Part shown: piece after piece, positions 32,299 to 39,950 of the stretch | Numbering within the stretch: position 1 is the first letter of the stretch | Layout: the number at the start of each line of letters is the position of its first letter | Notes under the pieces: generated by a model | The model's input: the letters and a program-made list of their open reading frames with translations, nothing else | Told to the model about the DNA's origin: nothing | Database searches by the model: none | Assembly (NCBI GenBank): GCA_964613945.1 | Contig: CAZTJC010000003.1 | Location: 62,001 to 126,000 of the forward strand | Length of the DNA: 64,000 nt | Origin: JAVVHH01 sp964613945 | GTDB lineage: Bacteria > Pseudomonadota > Alphaproteobacteria > Acetobacterales > Acetobacteraceae | Direction of reading: 5' to 3' | Program-made: the position numbers and the translations under genes

Positions 32299-33282
32299 TC
32301 ACGAGTGCGGACACGGCATCCGCAGGCTGACGGTGGTGCCGCCTACCACCTTGGTCTGCAGCGTGCCGCCGAGTTGGCGCGTCAGGCTGCGCACAATCGT
32401 CAGCCCGGCCGACTGGCCCGCAAGACGGCTTTCACGCATGCCGACGCCGTTATCGGCGACCGACACCCGCAGGTCGACACCGTGCTCCCGCTCCAGCCGG
32501 ATATGGACCTGCCCGCCGGTGCGCCCGACGAACGCATGGGCCAGCGCGTTCATCAGCAACTCGTGGATGATGAGGCCGAGCGGCACCGCGGTGGCGAGCG
32601 GGACGAACATCCGGCTCGGCGCATGAACCTCGACCACGGCCCCGCGCCCCTGCTGGGCCAGCACCAGCCGCTGCACCAGCGCCCCCAGATCGAACTGCGC
32701 CGACGACCCGGCGTCCCAGATCTGCTGCTGTGCCAGCGCCATGGTGGCCGCCCGCGATGCGGCGACGCGCAAGGCGGCTTTTACCGCGGGTTCGGCGGCA
32801 CGGCTGGCCTGCACGCTCAGCAGCGAGGCGAACACCTGGGCGTTGTTCTTCACGCGGTGATGCAGCTCCTGCATCACCGCAGCCCGCTCGTCGAAATCGC
32901 GCTGGCGCTCGGCTTGAGCGTCCTTGAAGTCGGTGATGTCGGTCATGCAGCCGATGTAGCCGGCGAAGCTGCCAGCGCGGTCGGTGCGCGGAACGCCGGT
33001 GGCCAGCATGGCGCGCCAGGAAGCGTCATGCCGGCGCATGCGGAATTCGAGGCGGAACGGGGTGCGCGCGGCGTAGTTGGCGGCCATGGTGGCGGCGCGG
33101 GCCGGCTCGTCGTCCGGGTGAACACCGGCGGTCCAGCCGGCATCGATGTCCTGCTCGTGCGGGTATCCGGTGAAGTCGAGCCATTCCTTGTTGACGTAGA
33201 TCCAGCTGCCGCTGCCGTCGCTGCACCAGATCAGGCCCGGCAGATCGTTGAAGACCTGGCGGATGCGCTGCTTGCGGATCAT
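32299..33282 (-). CDS. PAS-domain sensor histidine kinase, HisKA_2/HWE type
   Basis: A 327-residue soluble kinase without membrane segments. Residues about 8-118 form a PAS domain (VFNDLPGLIWCSDGSGSWIYVNKEWLDFTGYP; GYIGCMTDITDFKDAQ). Residues about 133-205 form the dimerisation domain with phospho-acceptor histidine in LHHRVKNNAQVF (H142). The ATPase domain has the N box IIHELLMNALAHAF and G1 VADNGVGM. The kinase is probably cytoplasmic and might sense light, oxygen or redox through the PAS domain; no cofactor-binding Cys of LOV type is seen. It is coupled by ATGA to the response regulator upstream. Confidence 0.9.
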   Translation of the reverse strand: MIRKQRIRQVFNDLPGLIWCSDGSGSWIYVNKEWLDFTGYPHEQDIDAGWTAGVHPDDEPARAATMAANYAARTPFRLEFRMRRHDASWRAMLATGVPRTDRAGSFAGYIGCMTDITDFKDAQAERQRDFDERAAVMQELHHRVKNNAQVFASLLSVQASRAAEPAVKAALRVAASRAATMALAQQQIWDAGSSAQFDLGALVQRLVLAQQGRGAVVEVHAPSRMFVPLATAVPLGLIIHELLMNALAHAFVGRTGGQVHIRLEREHGVDLRVSVADNGVGMRESRLAGQSAGLTIVRSLTRQLGGTLQTKVVGGTTVSLRMPCPHS

Positions 33283-33713
33283 AGGCCCGGACCGGGCGAG
33301 AGGCCGAGCGGGAGGCGGAAAAAGCCCGGGATCGCGTCCGTGCCGCCGGAGCGCACCATCTCGAGCGCCGCGAGCAGCGCTTCGGCCTGGAACGGCTTGG
33401 ACAGGCAGCCATGGCCGACGGTGGCGCGGGCACGGACTTCGGCCGGGTTGCCGGTGGCGAACAGGACCAGGACCGGCATCGCGGCCGTCAGCAATTCGGC
33501 CAACACGATGCCGTCCCCGCCATCGGCCAGGCGTACGTCGACGATGGCGACATCAGGTTCCATGACGCGGGCGATCTCGAGCGCCTCGGCGGGTCGGTCG
33601 GCAATGCCACAGACGAGATAGCCGGCCTCGGTCAACACATCCTCGAGTGTCAGCGCGACCAGAGCCTCGTCTTCAACGATCATCACCCGCTTGGACGTGT
33701 CGCGCTTGCTCAT
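33279..33713 (-). CDS. Single-domain response regulator
   Basis: A 144-residue receiver (REC) protein. Acidic pocket E14/D15, phospho-acceptor D59 in AIVDVRLADGG, switch T87 and K106 in CLSKPF are all present. There is no output domain, so it must act by protein interaction or as a phosphate shuttle. ATG 33713 overlaps the methyltransferase stop and its own stop overlaps the kinase ATG, making a three-gene translationally coupled unit. Confidence 0.92.
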   Translation of the reverse strand: MSKRDTSKRVMIVEDEALVALTLEDVLTEAGYLVCGIADRPAEALEIARVMEPDVAIVDVRLADGGDGIVLAELLTAAMPVLVLFATGNPAEVRARATVGHGCLSKPFQAEALLAALEMVRSGGTDAIPGFFRLPLGLSPGPGL

Positions 33714-34441
33714 ACGAGATCCTCGATGACGTTGATCGACCGGCCGAACGCGGCGGCGACGGCGGGCACGACGGCGTTGCCCAGTGATCTCACGCGGTCC
33801 ACCCGTCCGGGAAACCCATCATCCACTCGACGAACGCAGGGTTCAGCAAACCACCCACCAAATCGTTCAGCTGGCAGGAAGCGCGCCTGTCGCGTTGAGA
33901 CGCGCTGCCGCATCTCCAGTCGCGCGCGAGCGGGGTGGGCAGAAATGTCGCGGGCGAGCAGGAAGAGGCGCTGGCGGCGATGGGGTGCGCCGGCATGGGC
34001 AGCACCCACCACGAATGACCAGCTGGCGTAATCGAGCTTCGCCAGGTCGCCGATGACCCGGTCGGCCCCGCGAGTGCGCAGGCCAGGGACGTTCTCAACG
34101 ATGACCCAACGCGGTCGGCACACGCCGACGATGCGGGCCATCTCGCCCCACAGGCCGCTGCGGGCGCCGTCGAGCCCGGTGCCGGGCCCGGCGAGGCTGA
34201 CGTCCTGGCAGGGGAAGCCGCCGCAGACGAGAAAGGGCGCGAGCCCGTCGCTGCGGATGCGGGCGGCGTCGAGCATGCGGATGTCGGGATAGATGGGCAC
34301 GCCGGGCCAGTGCCGCGCGAGCAGTCGCTGGCAGAACTGGTCGGACTCGCAGAAGCCGACCGTGTGGAAGCCGGCCCAATGCAGGCCGAGGCTGAAGCCG
34401 CCGATACCGCTGAAGAGATCAAGGACGCACCGCTCCGCCAT
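33710..34441 (-). CDS. Orphan DNA (cytosine-5) methyltransferase, compact
   Basis: A 243-residue C5-MTase. Motif I LDLFSGIGGFSLGLHWAG (7-24), motif IV GGFPCQDVS with catalytic C78, motif VI VIVENVPG (113-120), motif VIII PHRRQRLF (153-160) and motif X SLGNAVVPAV (219-228) are all present. The target-recognition region between VIII and X is only about 55 residues, so specificity is probably short and of phage type. No restriction endonuclease or Vsr gene is adjacent. ATG 34441 is preferred; an in-frame TTG at 34486 overlaps a candidate -35 element. It heads the kinase/regulator operon. Confidence 0.88.
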   Translation of the reverse strand: MAERCVLDLFSGIGGFSLGLHWAGFHTVGFCESDQFCQRLLARHWPGVPIYPDIRMLDAARIRSDGLAPFLVCGGFPCQDVSLAGPGTGLDGARSGLWGEMARIVGVCRPRWVIVENVPGLRTRGADRVIGDLAKLDYASWSFVVGAAHAGAPHRRQRLFLLARDISAHPARARLEMRQRVSTRQARFLPAERFGGWFAEPCVRRVDDGFPGRVDRVRSLGNAVVPAVAAAFGRSINVIEDLV

Positions 34442-34452
34442 GGGATCAGATC

Positions 34453-34485
34453 GGTATATTTTCCTAAGTTGCTGGTCAATGACCA
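34453..34485 (-). promoter_or_regulatory. Candidate promoter and 13-base palindrome before the methyltransferase
   Basis: On the minus strand TTGACC (34479-34474), 15 bases, then TATACC (34458-34453) resemble -35 and -10 elements. TGGTCAATGACCA (34473-34485) is a perfect palindrome around one centre base and covers the -35. Transcription would begin only about 5 bases before ATG 34441, giving a nearly leaderless message. The spacing is short, so this is tentative. Confidence 0.35.
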
Positions 34486-34555
34486 AGTTGTGAGCGCGGG
34501 GAGACAGGGAGGCGGGCGCGCGGTATCCAGGAGGCGGTCGAACAAAGGAGTATCG

Positions 34556-35614
34556 GTGGGCGCCTATCTGCTGCGGCGATTGTTACTGATGGTGCCGACG
34601 CTGTTCGGGATCATCGCGATCAACTTCGCCATCGTGCAGTTCGCGCCCGGCGGGCCGGTCGAGCAGGCGGTCGCCGAGGCGCGCGGTGGCGCGGGGGTGA
34701 CGGAGCGGATCACCGGGTCGCAGAGCGATAGCGGCGCCTATCGCGGCGGCAAGGGTCTGGACCCCAAGCAGATCGAGGACATCAAGCGGCAGTTCGGCTT
34801 CGACAAGCCGGCCGGCGAGCGTTTCCTCGACATGGTCGGCAGCTACCTGCGCTTCGATTTCGGCCGCTCGTTCTTCCGCGACGACACGGTGATCCACCTC
34901 GTGCTGCAGAAGCTGCCGGTGAGCATCTCGCTCGGCCTGTGGTCGACGCTGCTGGTTTACCTGGTCAGCATCCCGCTCGGCATCCAGAAAGCCGTTCGCG
35001 ACGGCACCCGGTTCGACGTGGCGACGTCGGCAGCCGTGCTGGTGGCGTATGCCATCCCCGGCTTCCTGTTCGCGATCATGCTGGTGGTGCTGTTCGCCGG
35101 CGGCAGCTTCGTCCAGTGGTTCCCGTTGCGCGGGCTGGTCAGCAGCGGCGCGTCCGCCTGGCCGTGGCCGCAGCGGATCGCCGATTATGCGTGGCACATG
35201 GTGTTGCCGACGGTGGCGCTGGTAGCGAGCGGCTTCGCCGGGCTGACAATCCTGACCAAGAACTGTTTCCTGGAGGAGATCGGCAAGCAATACGTGCTGA
35301 CGGCACGGGCCAAGGGCGCCGGCGAGCAGCGGGTGCTGTATCGGCACGTGTTCCGCAACGCGATGCTGCTGATCGTAGCCGGGTTCCCGGCGGCGTTCAT
35401 CGGCATCCTGTTCAGCTCGGCGCTGCTGGTCGAGATCGTGTTCTCGCTGGACGGGTTGGGCCTGCTCGGCTTCGAGAGCGCCATCCGGCGGGATTACCCG
35501 GTGATGTTCGGCACGCTGTACATCTTCACCCTGATGAGCCTGGTGCTGCAGGTGGTCGGCGACCTGCTTTATACCGCGGTCGACCCACGCATCGATTTCG
35601 AGGCGCGCGGGTGA
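34556..35614 (+). CDS. yejB: Peptide ABC transporter permease, YejB-like
   Basis: A 352-residue inner-membrane permease with six helices. The N-terminal LLRRLLLMVPTLFGIIAINFAIVQFAPGGPV and the long polar insert before helix 2 (residues about 40-80) are typical of YejB rather than DppB. The EAA loop is YVLTARAKGAGEQRVLYRHVFRNAM. The GTG start at 34556 has AAAGGAG 5 bases upstream. The product forms the channel with YejE, driven by YejF. No YejA binding protein accompanies it. Confidence 0.93.
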   Translation: MGAYLLRRLLLMVPTLFGIIAINFAIVQFAPGGPVEQAVAEARGGAGVTERITGSQSDSGAYRGGKGLDPKQIEDIKRQFGFDKPAGERFLDMVGSYLRFDFGRSFFRDDTVIHLVLQKLPVSISLGLWSTLLVYLVSIPLGIQKAVRDGTRFDVATSAAVLVAYAIPGFLFAIMLVVLFAGGSFVQWFPLRGLVSSGASAWPWPQRIADYAWHMVLPTVALVASGFAGLTILTKNCFLEEIGKQYVLTARAKGAGEQRVLYRHVFRNAMLLIVAGFPAAFIGILFSSALLVEIVFSLDGLGLLGFESAIRRDYPVMFGTLYIFTLMSLVLQVVGDLLYTAVDPRIDFEARG

Positions 35615-36633
35615 GCACCCCCCTGACCCGGCGTCGCCTGGCGATCTTTCGGGCGCATCGGCGCGGCTACTGGTCGCTCCTCCTGTTCGGCGCCATCTTC
35701 CTTCTCTGCATCTGCGCAGAGTTCATCGCCAACGACCGGCCGCTGCTGGTCGATTACCAGGGGCATCTCTTCGTCCCCGTGCTGCACGATTACAGCGAGG
35801 ACGCGTTCGGCGACGACCTGCTGCCGCTGCAAGCCGACTTCACCGACCCGGCGCTGCAGGAGCGGATCGCGTCGCATGGCTGGATGATCTGGCCGCCGAT
35901 CCGGTTCAGCTACGACAGCGTGGTCAAAGACCTGGCAGTACCGGCCCCTGCCCCGCCCTCGTGGCGCAACCCGCTCGGCACCGACGACCAGGCGCGCGAC
36001 GTGCTGGCGCGGGTGATCTACGGGGTGCGGCTGTCGGTGCTGTTCGGCTTCTCGCTGACGCTGGTGTCCTCGATCGTCGGCATCGCGGCCGGCGCGGTGC
36101 AAGGGTTCTACGGCGGGCTGATCGACCTGCTGTTCCAGCGCTTCATCGAGATCTGGTCCGGCATGCCGCAGCTCTACATGCTCATCATCCTCGGCAGCAT
36201 CGTCACGCCCGGGTTCTGGGTGCTGTTGCTGTTCCTGTTGATCTTTTCCTGGATGAACCTCACCGGGGTGGTGCGCGCCGAGTTCCTGCGGGGACGCAAC
36301 CTCGATTACGTGCGGGCGGCGCGGGCGCTGGGGGTGCGGGACGGCGCGATCATGGCACGGCACATCCTGCCCAACGCGCTGGTGGCGGTGCTGAGCTTCC
36401 TGCCGTTCACGCTGTCAGGCTCGGTGACGGTGCTGGCGAGCCTGGACTTCCTGGGCTTCGGCTTGCCGCCGGGCTCGCCGTCACTGGGCGAGCTGGTGAG
36501 CCAGGGTAAGAACAATCTGCAGGCGCCGTGGCTGGCGGCGACCGGCTTCGTGGTGCTGGGCGGGCTGCTGACGCTGCTGATCTTCATCGGTGAGGCCGTC
36601 CGCGACGCGTTCGACCCGCGCAAGGGCGCCTGA
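35611..36633 (+). CDS. yejE: Peptide ABC transporter permease, YejE-like
   Basis: A 340-residue permease with a large periplasmic insert after helix 1 (FIANDRPLLVDYQGHLFVPVLHDYSED...GWMIWPPIRFSYDS), characteristic of YejE, and NPLGTDDQARDVLARVIYGVRLS before the core. The EAA loop is NLDYVRAARALGVRDGAIMARHILPNAL. The GTG start overlaps the yejB TGA (GTGA). Confidence 0.93.
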   Translation: MSTPLTRRRLAIFRAHRRGYWSLLLFGAIFLLCICAEFIANDRPLLVDYQGHLFVPVLHDYSEDAFGDDLLPLQADFTDPALQERIASHGWMIWPPIRFSYDSVVKDLAVPAPAPPSWRNPLGTDDQARDVLARVIYGVRLSVLFGFSLTLVSSIVGIAAGAVQGFYGGLIDLLFQRFIEIWSGMPQLYMLIILGSIVTPGFWVLLLFLLIFSWMNLTGVVRAEFLRGRNLDYVRAARALGVRDGAIMARHILPNALVAVLSFLPFTLSGSVTVLASLDFLGFGLPPGSPSLGELVSQGKNNLQAPWLAATGFVVLGGLLTLLIFIGEAVRDAFDPRKGA

Positions 36634-36639
36634 GCGATG

Positions 36640-36750
36640 CTAGCGCGGTGGCGGCGGTGGCTGGGGTTCCGGCGGTTTGGGGCGCGGCGGGCGCACGATG
36701 GTGAACGGGATGACCAGGGTGTCGGCGCCAAAAGGCAGATGATCGGACAT
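36640..36750 (-). CDS. Possible 36-residue Pro-rich peptide gene antisense to the yej operon
   Basis: Between yejE and yejF a minus-strand frame runs from ATG 36750 to TAG 36640. It encodes MSDHLPFGADTLVIPFTIVR followed by a Pro-rich tail. It fills most of the 158-base yejE-yejF gap and has GGGG just before the ATG. No homologue is recalled; it could be a chance frame. Confidence 0.25.
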   Translation of the reverse strand: MSDHLPFGADTLVIPFTIVRPPRPKPPEPQPPPPPR

Positions 36751-36791
36751 CCCCAGCGTATCGAATTCTTCGCCCCCGGACGCAACGCCTG

Positions 36792-38363
36792 ATGCTCGCG
36801 GTCGAGGGGCTCGGCATCGGGTTCGGCCCGAAGCGGGTCGTGGACGACGTGTCGTTCACGCTGGGGGCGGGCGAGACGCTGGCGCTGGTGGGGGAAAGCG
36901 GCTCTGGCAAGTCGCTGACGGCGCTGTCGGTGCTGCGATTGCTGCCGCCGGGCGCGACGGCGGCCGGGCAGATCGTGCTGGACGGGCAGGACGTGCTGGC
37001 CGTCGGGCTACGGGCGCTGCAACGCATCCGCGGCGGCACGGCAGGCATCGTGTTCCAGGAGCCGATGACCAGCCTCAACCCGCTGCAGCGGATCGGCTAC
37101 CAGGTTGGCGAGGCGATGACGCTGCATGGCGGCCGCGCCACGCGGGACGCCATCGCCGCGCTGCTCGCCCGGGTCGGGTTCGCGGACGCCGCCGCCCGGC
37201 TCGAGGCCTATCCGCATCAGCTTTCCGGCGGGCAACGCCAGCGGGTGATGATCGCCATGGCGCTGGCCAACGACCCCAAGCTGCTGATCGCCGACGAGCC
37301 CACCACGGCGCTGGACGTGACGATCCAGGCCGGCATCCTGGACCTACTGGCGGCCGAAAAGGCGCGGCGCGGGCTGGCGCTGCTGCTGATCAGCCATGAC
37401 CTTAACGTCGTGCGCCGGGTCGCGGACCGGGTGGCGGTCATGAAGGACGGGCGGATCGTCGAGACCGGGACGGTGGACGCCGTGTTCCGGGCGCCGCAGC
37501 ACCCCTACACGCGCATGCTGCTCGCAGCCGAGCCATCCGGCGCGCCGACACCAGTGATGGATTCCGCGCCGGTCGTGGCGGCGGCCGACGACCTCCGGGT
37601 CGTGTTCCCGGTGCGGCGCGGGCTGTTGCGCCGGGTGGTGGCCGAGGTGCGGGCGGTCGATGGCGTGAGCCTGTCGGTGCGCGAAGGCGAGACGCTCGGG
37701 CTGGTGGGCGAAAGCGGTTCGGGCAAGAGCACGATCGGGCTGGCAATGCTCAAGCTGCAGCCGGCGAGCGGGCGGATCGTGTTCGCGGGGCAGGATCTCC
37801 AGGCGATGTCGCAGGCGCAGGTGCGGCCGCTGCGCCGGCGGATGCAGATCGTGTTCCAGGACCCGTATGGCAGCCTGTCGCCGCGGATGAGCGTGGCGGA
37901 CATCATCAACGAGGGACTGCGGGTGCACGAGGCCGGACTGGACCGGCGGGCACTGGCGCTACGCGTCGGCGCGGCGCTGGAGGAGGTCGGGCTGCCGTCG
38001 GACTCGGCCGGGCGTTATCCGCACGAGTTCAGCGGCGGTCAGCGTCAACGCATCGCGGTGGCCCGCGCGATCGTGCTCAAGCCGCGGCTGCTGGTGCTGG
38101 ACGAACCGACCAGCGCGTTGGACCGCTCGGTGCAGGCACAGCTCGTTGACCTGCTGAGGATGCTGCAGCAGGCGCATGGTCTGGCCTATCTCTTTATCAG
38201 TCACGACCTGTCCGTGGTCAGAGCCCTGGCGCATCGCGTGGCGGTGCTGCAGGCCGGCAAGATCGTCGAACAAGGAGAGGCGGCGACGCTGTTCGCCGAG
38301 CCTCAGACGGCTTACGCGGCAGCCCTGATGGCCGCCGCGTTTCCGGATCGCCAGAAAGCTTAG
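36792..38363 (+). CDS. yejF: Peptide ABC transporter dual ATP-binding protein, YejF-like
   Basis: A 523-residue fusion of two ABC ATPase domains. Domain 1 has Walker A GESGSGKS (about 34-41), signature LSGGQRQRV and Walker B LLIADEPT; domain 2 has GESGSGKS (about 306-313), signature FSGGQRQRI and LLVLDEPT. HPYTRMLLAAEPSG after domain 1 is the oligopeptide-type C-terminal motif. It energises YejBE uptake. It is separated from yejE by 158 bases that may hold an antisense small gene. Confidence 0.94.
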   Translation: MLAVEGLGIGFGPKRVVDDVSFTLGAGETLALVGESGSGKSLTALSVLRLLPPGATAAGQIVLDGQDVLAVGLRALQRIRGGTAGIVFQEPMTSLNPLQRIGYQVGEAMTLHGGRATRDAIAALLARVGFADAAARLEAYPHQLSGGQRQRVMIAMALANDPKLLIADEPTTALDVTIQAGILDLLAAEKARRGLALLLISHDLNVVRRVADRVAVMKDGRIVETGTVDAVFRAPQHPYTRMLLAAEPSGAPTPVMDSAPVVAAADDLRVVFPVRRGLLRRVVAEVRAVDGVSLSVREGETLGLVGESGSGKSTIGLAMLKLQPASGRIVFAGQDLQAMSQAQVRPLRRRMQIVFQDPYGSLSPRMSVADIINEGLRVHEAGLDRRALALRVGAALEEVGLPSDSAGRYPHEFSGGQRQRIAVARAIVLKPRLLVLDEPTSALDRSVQAQLVDLLRMLQQAHGLAYLFISHDLSVVRALAHRVAVLQAGKIVEQGEAATLFAEPQTAYAAALMAAAFPDRQKA

Positions 38364-38369
38364 GTTAGG

Positions 38370-38798
38370 TCAGACGACGCTGAGACGCACCGGCACGTTG
38401 TTGCGGGTCGCGTTGCTGTACGGGCAAACCTCGTGCGCCTTCTGGACCAGCGCCTCGGCCTGCTCGCGCGACACGCCCGGCAGGTCGACCTTCAGCTCGA
38501 TGTCGAGACCGAAGCCGCCTTCGCTGCGCGGGCCGATGCCAACCGTGCTGTGGACCTTGGTGTCGGCCGGGACCTGCGTGCCGTCCTTGTTCTGGCTGGC
38601 GACGAACTTCATCGCGCCTAGGAAGCAAGCCGCGTAACCGGCGGCAAAGAGCTGCTCCGGGTTGTTACCTTCGCCGTTGCCGCCCATCTCCTTGGGCACG
38701 CCGAGCTTGACGGACAGCGCGCCGTCATCGGTCTTGCTGCTGCCGTCGCGACCACCAATCGCGGTGGCACTCGTGCTGTATTTTACATCGACGGACAT
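38370..38798 (-). CDS. ohr: Organic hydroperoxide resistance protein Ohr/OsmC family
   Basis: A 142-residue thiol peroxidase reducing organic hydroperoxides. Redox cysteines are C58 (YAACFLGAM) and C125 (HEVCPYSNATR). ATG 38798 has TGGAGAG upstream; the frame remains open further 5' but without family similarity. The gene is convergent with yejF (6-base gap), so their transcripts may overlap. No MarR-type OhrR regulator is adjacent. Confidence 0.94.
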   Translation of the reverse strand: MSVDVKYSTSATAIGGRDGSSKTDDGALSVKLGVPKEMGGNGEGNNPEQLFAAGYAACFLGAMKFVASQNKDGTQVPADTKVHSTVGIGPRSEGGFGLDIELKVDLPGVSREQAEALVQKAHEVCPYSNATRNNVPVRLSVV

Positions 38799-38840
38799 GC
38801 TGCTCTCCAAGATAAATCGCTGACGCCTACATCCTTCACG

Positions 38841-39383
38841 ATGAGAAATATCGCAACCCCAGGCTTCTCGCCGGGCTCGCCACTGCAGCGTCTGCTCGAT
38901 GCGCCGGTGCGACCCGGTATCGTTTGCTGGCTCGGCACCCGGCCTGCCCGTCATGCCTCCATCGAGATTGCCGCGGCAGTTGAACTCGAAGCACTCAAAG
39001 GCGTGGTCGGCGACCACTACAGCGGGAGCGGCGGCGGACGGCAGGTCAGCCTCATCGGCGAAGAAAGCCTGGCCGCGATCGGCGCCTATCTTGGCGGCAG
39101 CCCGGCCGATCCGTTGCTGCTGCGTCGAAACGTCGTCGTGCGCGGCATCAATCTGCTGGCGTTGAAGTCGCGCAGTTTCCGGCTCGGCAGCGCCATCCTG
39201 TCCTATGCCGGCGAGTGTCATCCCTGCTCACGGATGGAGATGCTGCTGGGCCCCGGGGGCTACAACGCCGTCCGTGGTCAAGGTGGCATCCTCGCCCGCG
39301 TTCTGCATCCCGGCCGGGTCGAACTCGGCGATGCGCTAACCCGCTTGGACGACGACCTGGCTCAGGCCATGCTAGCGCCATGA
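38841..39383 (+). CDS. MOSC-domain protein
   Basis: A 180-residue protein with the MOSC core (GDHYSGSGGGRQVSLIGEESL; LLRRNVVVRGINLLALKSRSFRLGSAILSYAGECHPCSRME; GGYNAVRGQGGILARVL). MOSC domains relate to the molybdenum-cofactor sulfurase C-terminal part and carry sulfur or act in MoCo-dependent detoxification. The cysteine in GECHPC is the expected functional residue. The stop overlaps the ATG of the next gene. Confidence 0.87.
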   Translation: MRNIATPGFSPGSPLQRLLDAPVRPGIVCWLGTRPARHASIEIAAAVELEALKGVVGDHYSGSGGGRQVSLIGEESLAAIGAYLGGSPADPLLLRRNVVVRGINLLALKSRSFRLGSAILSYAGECHPCSRMEMLLGPGGYNAVRGQGGILARVLHPGRVELGDALTRLDDDLAQAMLAP

Positions 39384-39679
39384 AACGTCGCCATTTGATC
39401 CGTCCGGTCGCGCTGGCCTTGCTATTGGCTTCCTGCGTGGGACCTCTCGCGGGCGATCCGCCGCCTATTCCGCCAGTCCGGGCGGAACGCATCCCCGCCG
39501 CCCCGTCCTCCAGGGTGACGCAGATCTGGCAACCCGGTCACTGGGACTGGGACGGCCACACCTATGTCTGGCTGGACGGTGAGTGGGTGCCGCGTAGCGG
39601 GCACGGCCCCTTATGGCAGGATGGCTACTGGCGTCGCCATGGGAACGATCACGCCTGGGTGCCAGCGCACTGGCTGTGA
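39380..39679 (+). CDS. Small lipoprotein with aromatic WxxGxW repeats
   Basis: A 99-residue protein with lipobox LLLASC (residues 14-19). The mature part has two aromatic repeats, IWQPGHWDWDGHTYVWLDGEWVPR-like and LWQDGYWRRHGNDHAWVPAHWL-like, seen in the YXWxxGxW family of envelope proteins. The function is unknown. ATG 39380 overlaps the MOSC stop (ATGA). Confidence 0.78.
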   Translation: MKRRHLIRPVALALLLASCVGPLAGDPPPIPPVRAERIPAAPSSRVTQIWQPGHWDWDGHTYVWLDGEWVPRSGHGPLWQDGYWRRHGNDHAWVPAHWL

Positions 39680-39689
39680 CCGCATACCT

Positions 39690-39938
39690 CTAGTTCTGCT
39701 TGTCCGGGGGCTGTCGCGCCTCCTCCTGACGGGTTGAACTCTGCAGATCGGGTTCGCCGCGTACGATGGCGGTCTCGGGCTGATTCGGTGCTGCGGTCGG
39801 CGGCGCGACTGGCGGTGCGGACGCCACGGGCGGCGGCGCGTCTTTCTTGGGCTGCGGCTCGAGCGGTATGATGATCGGCTGTGCCAGTGCCGGCATGGTG
39901 ACGAGCAACGCGAGTGCGGCGAGACGAACAGTATTCAC
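39690..39938 (-). CDS. Small secreted proline-rich protein
   Basis: An 82-residue protein with a cleavable signal (MNTVRLAALALLVTMPALAQ) and a mature part dominated by Pro, Ala, Gln and charged residues with no visible fold. It lies 12 bases downstream of the membrane protein at 39951-41192 on the same strand and is probably co-expressed with it. No family is recognised. Confidence 0.65.
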   Translation of the reverse strand: MNTVRLAALALLVTMPALAQPIIIPLEPQPKKDAPPPVASAPPVAPPTAAPNQPETAIVRGEPDLQSSTRQEEARQPPDKQN

Positions 39939-39950
39939 GTGAGTCTCCTC

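Noticed and set aside
33710..34441. Complete restriction-modification system
   Set aside because: No endonuclease, Vsr or specificity gene is adjacent; neighbours are a response regulator and a kinase.
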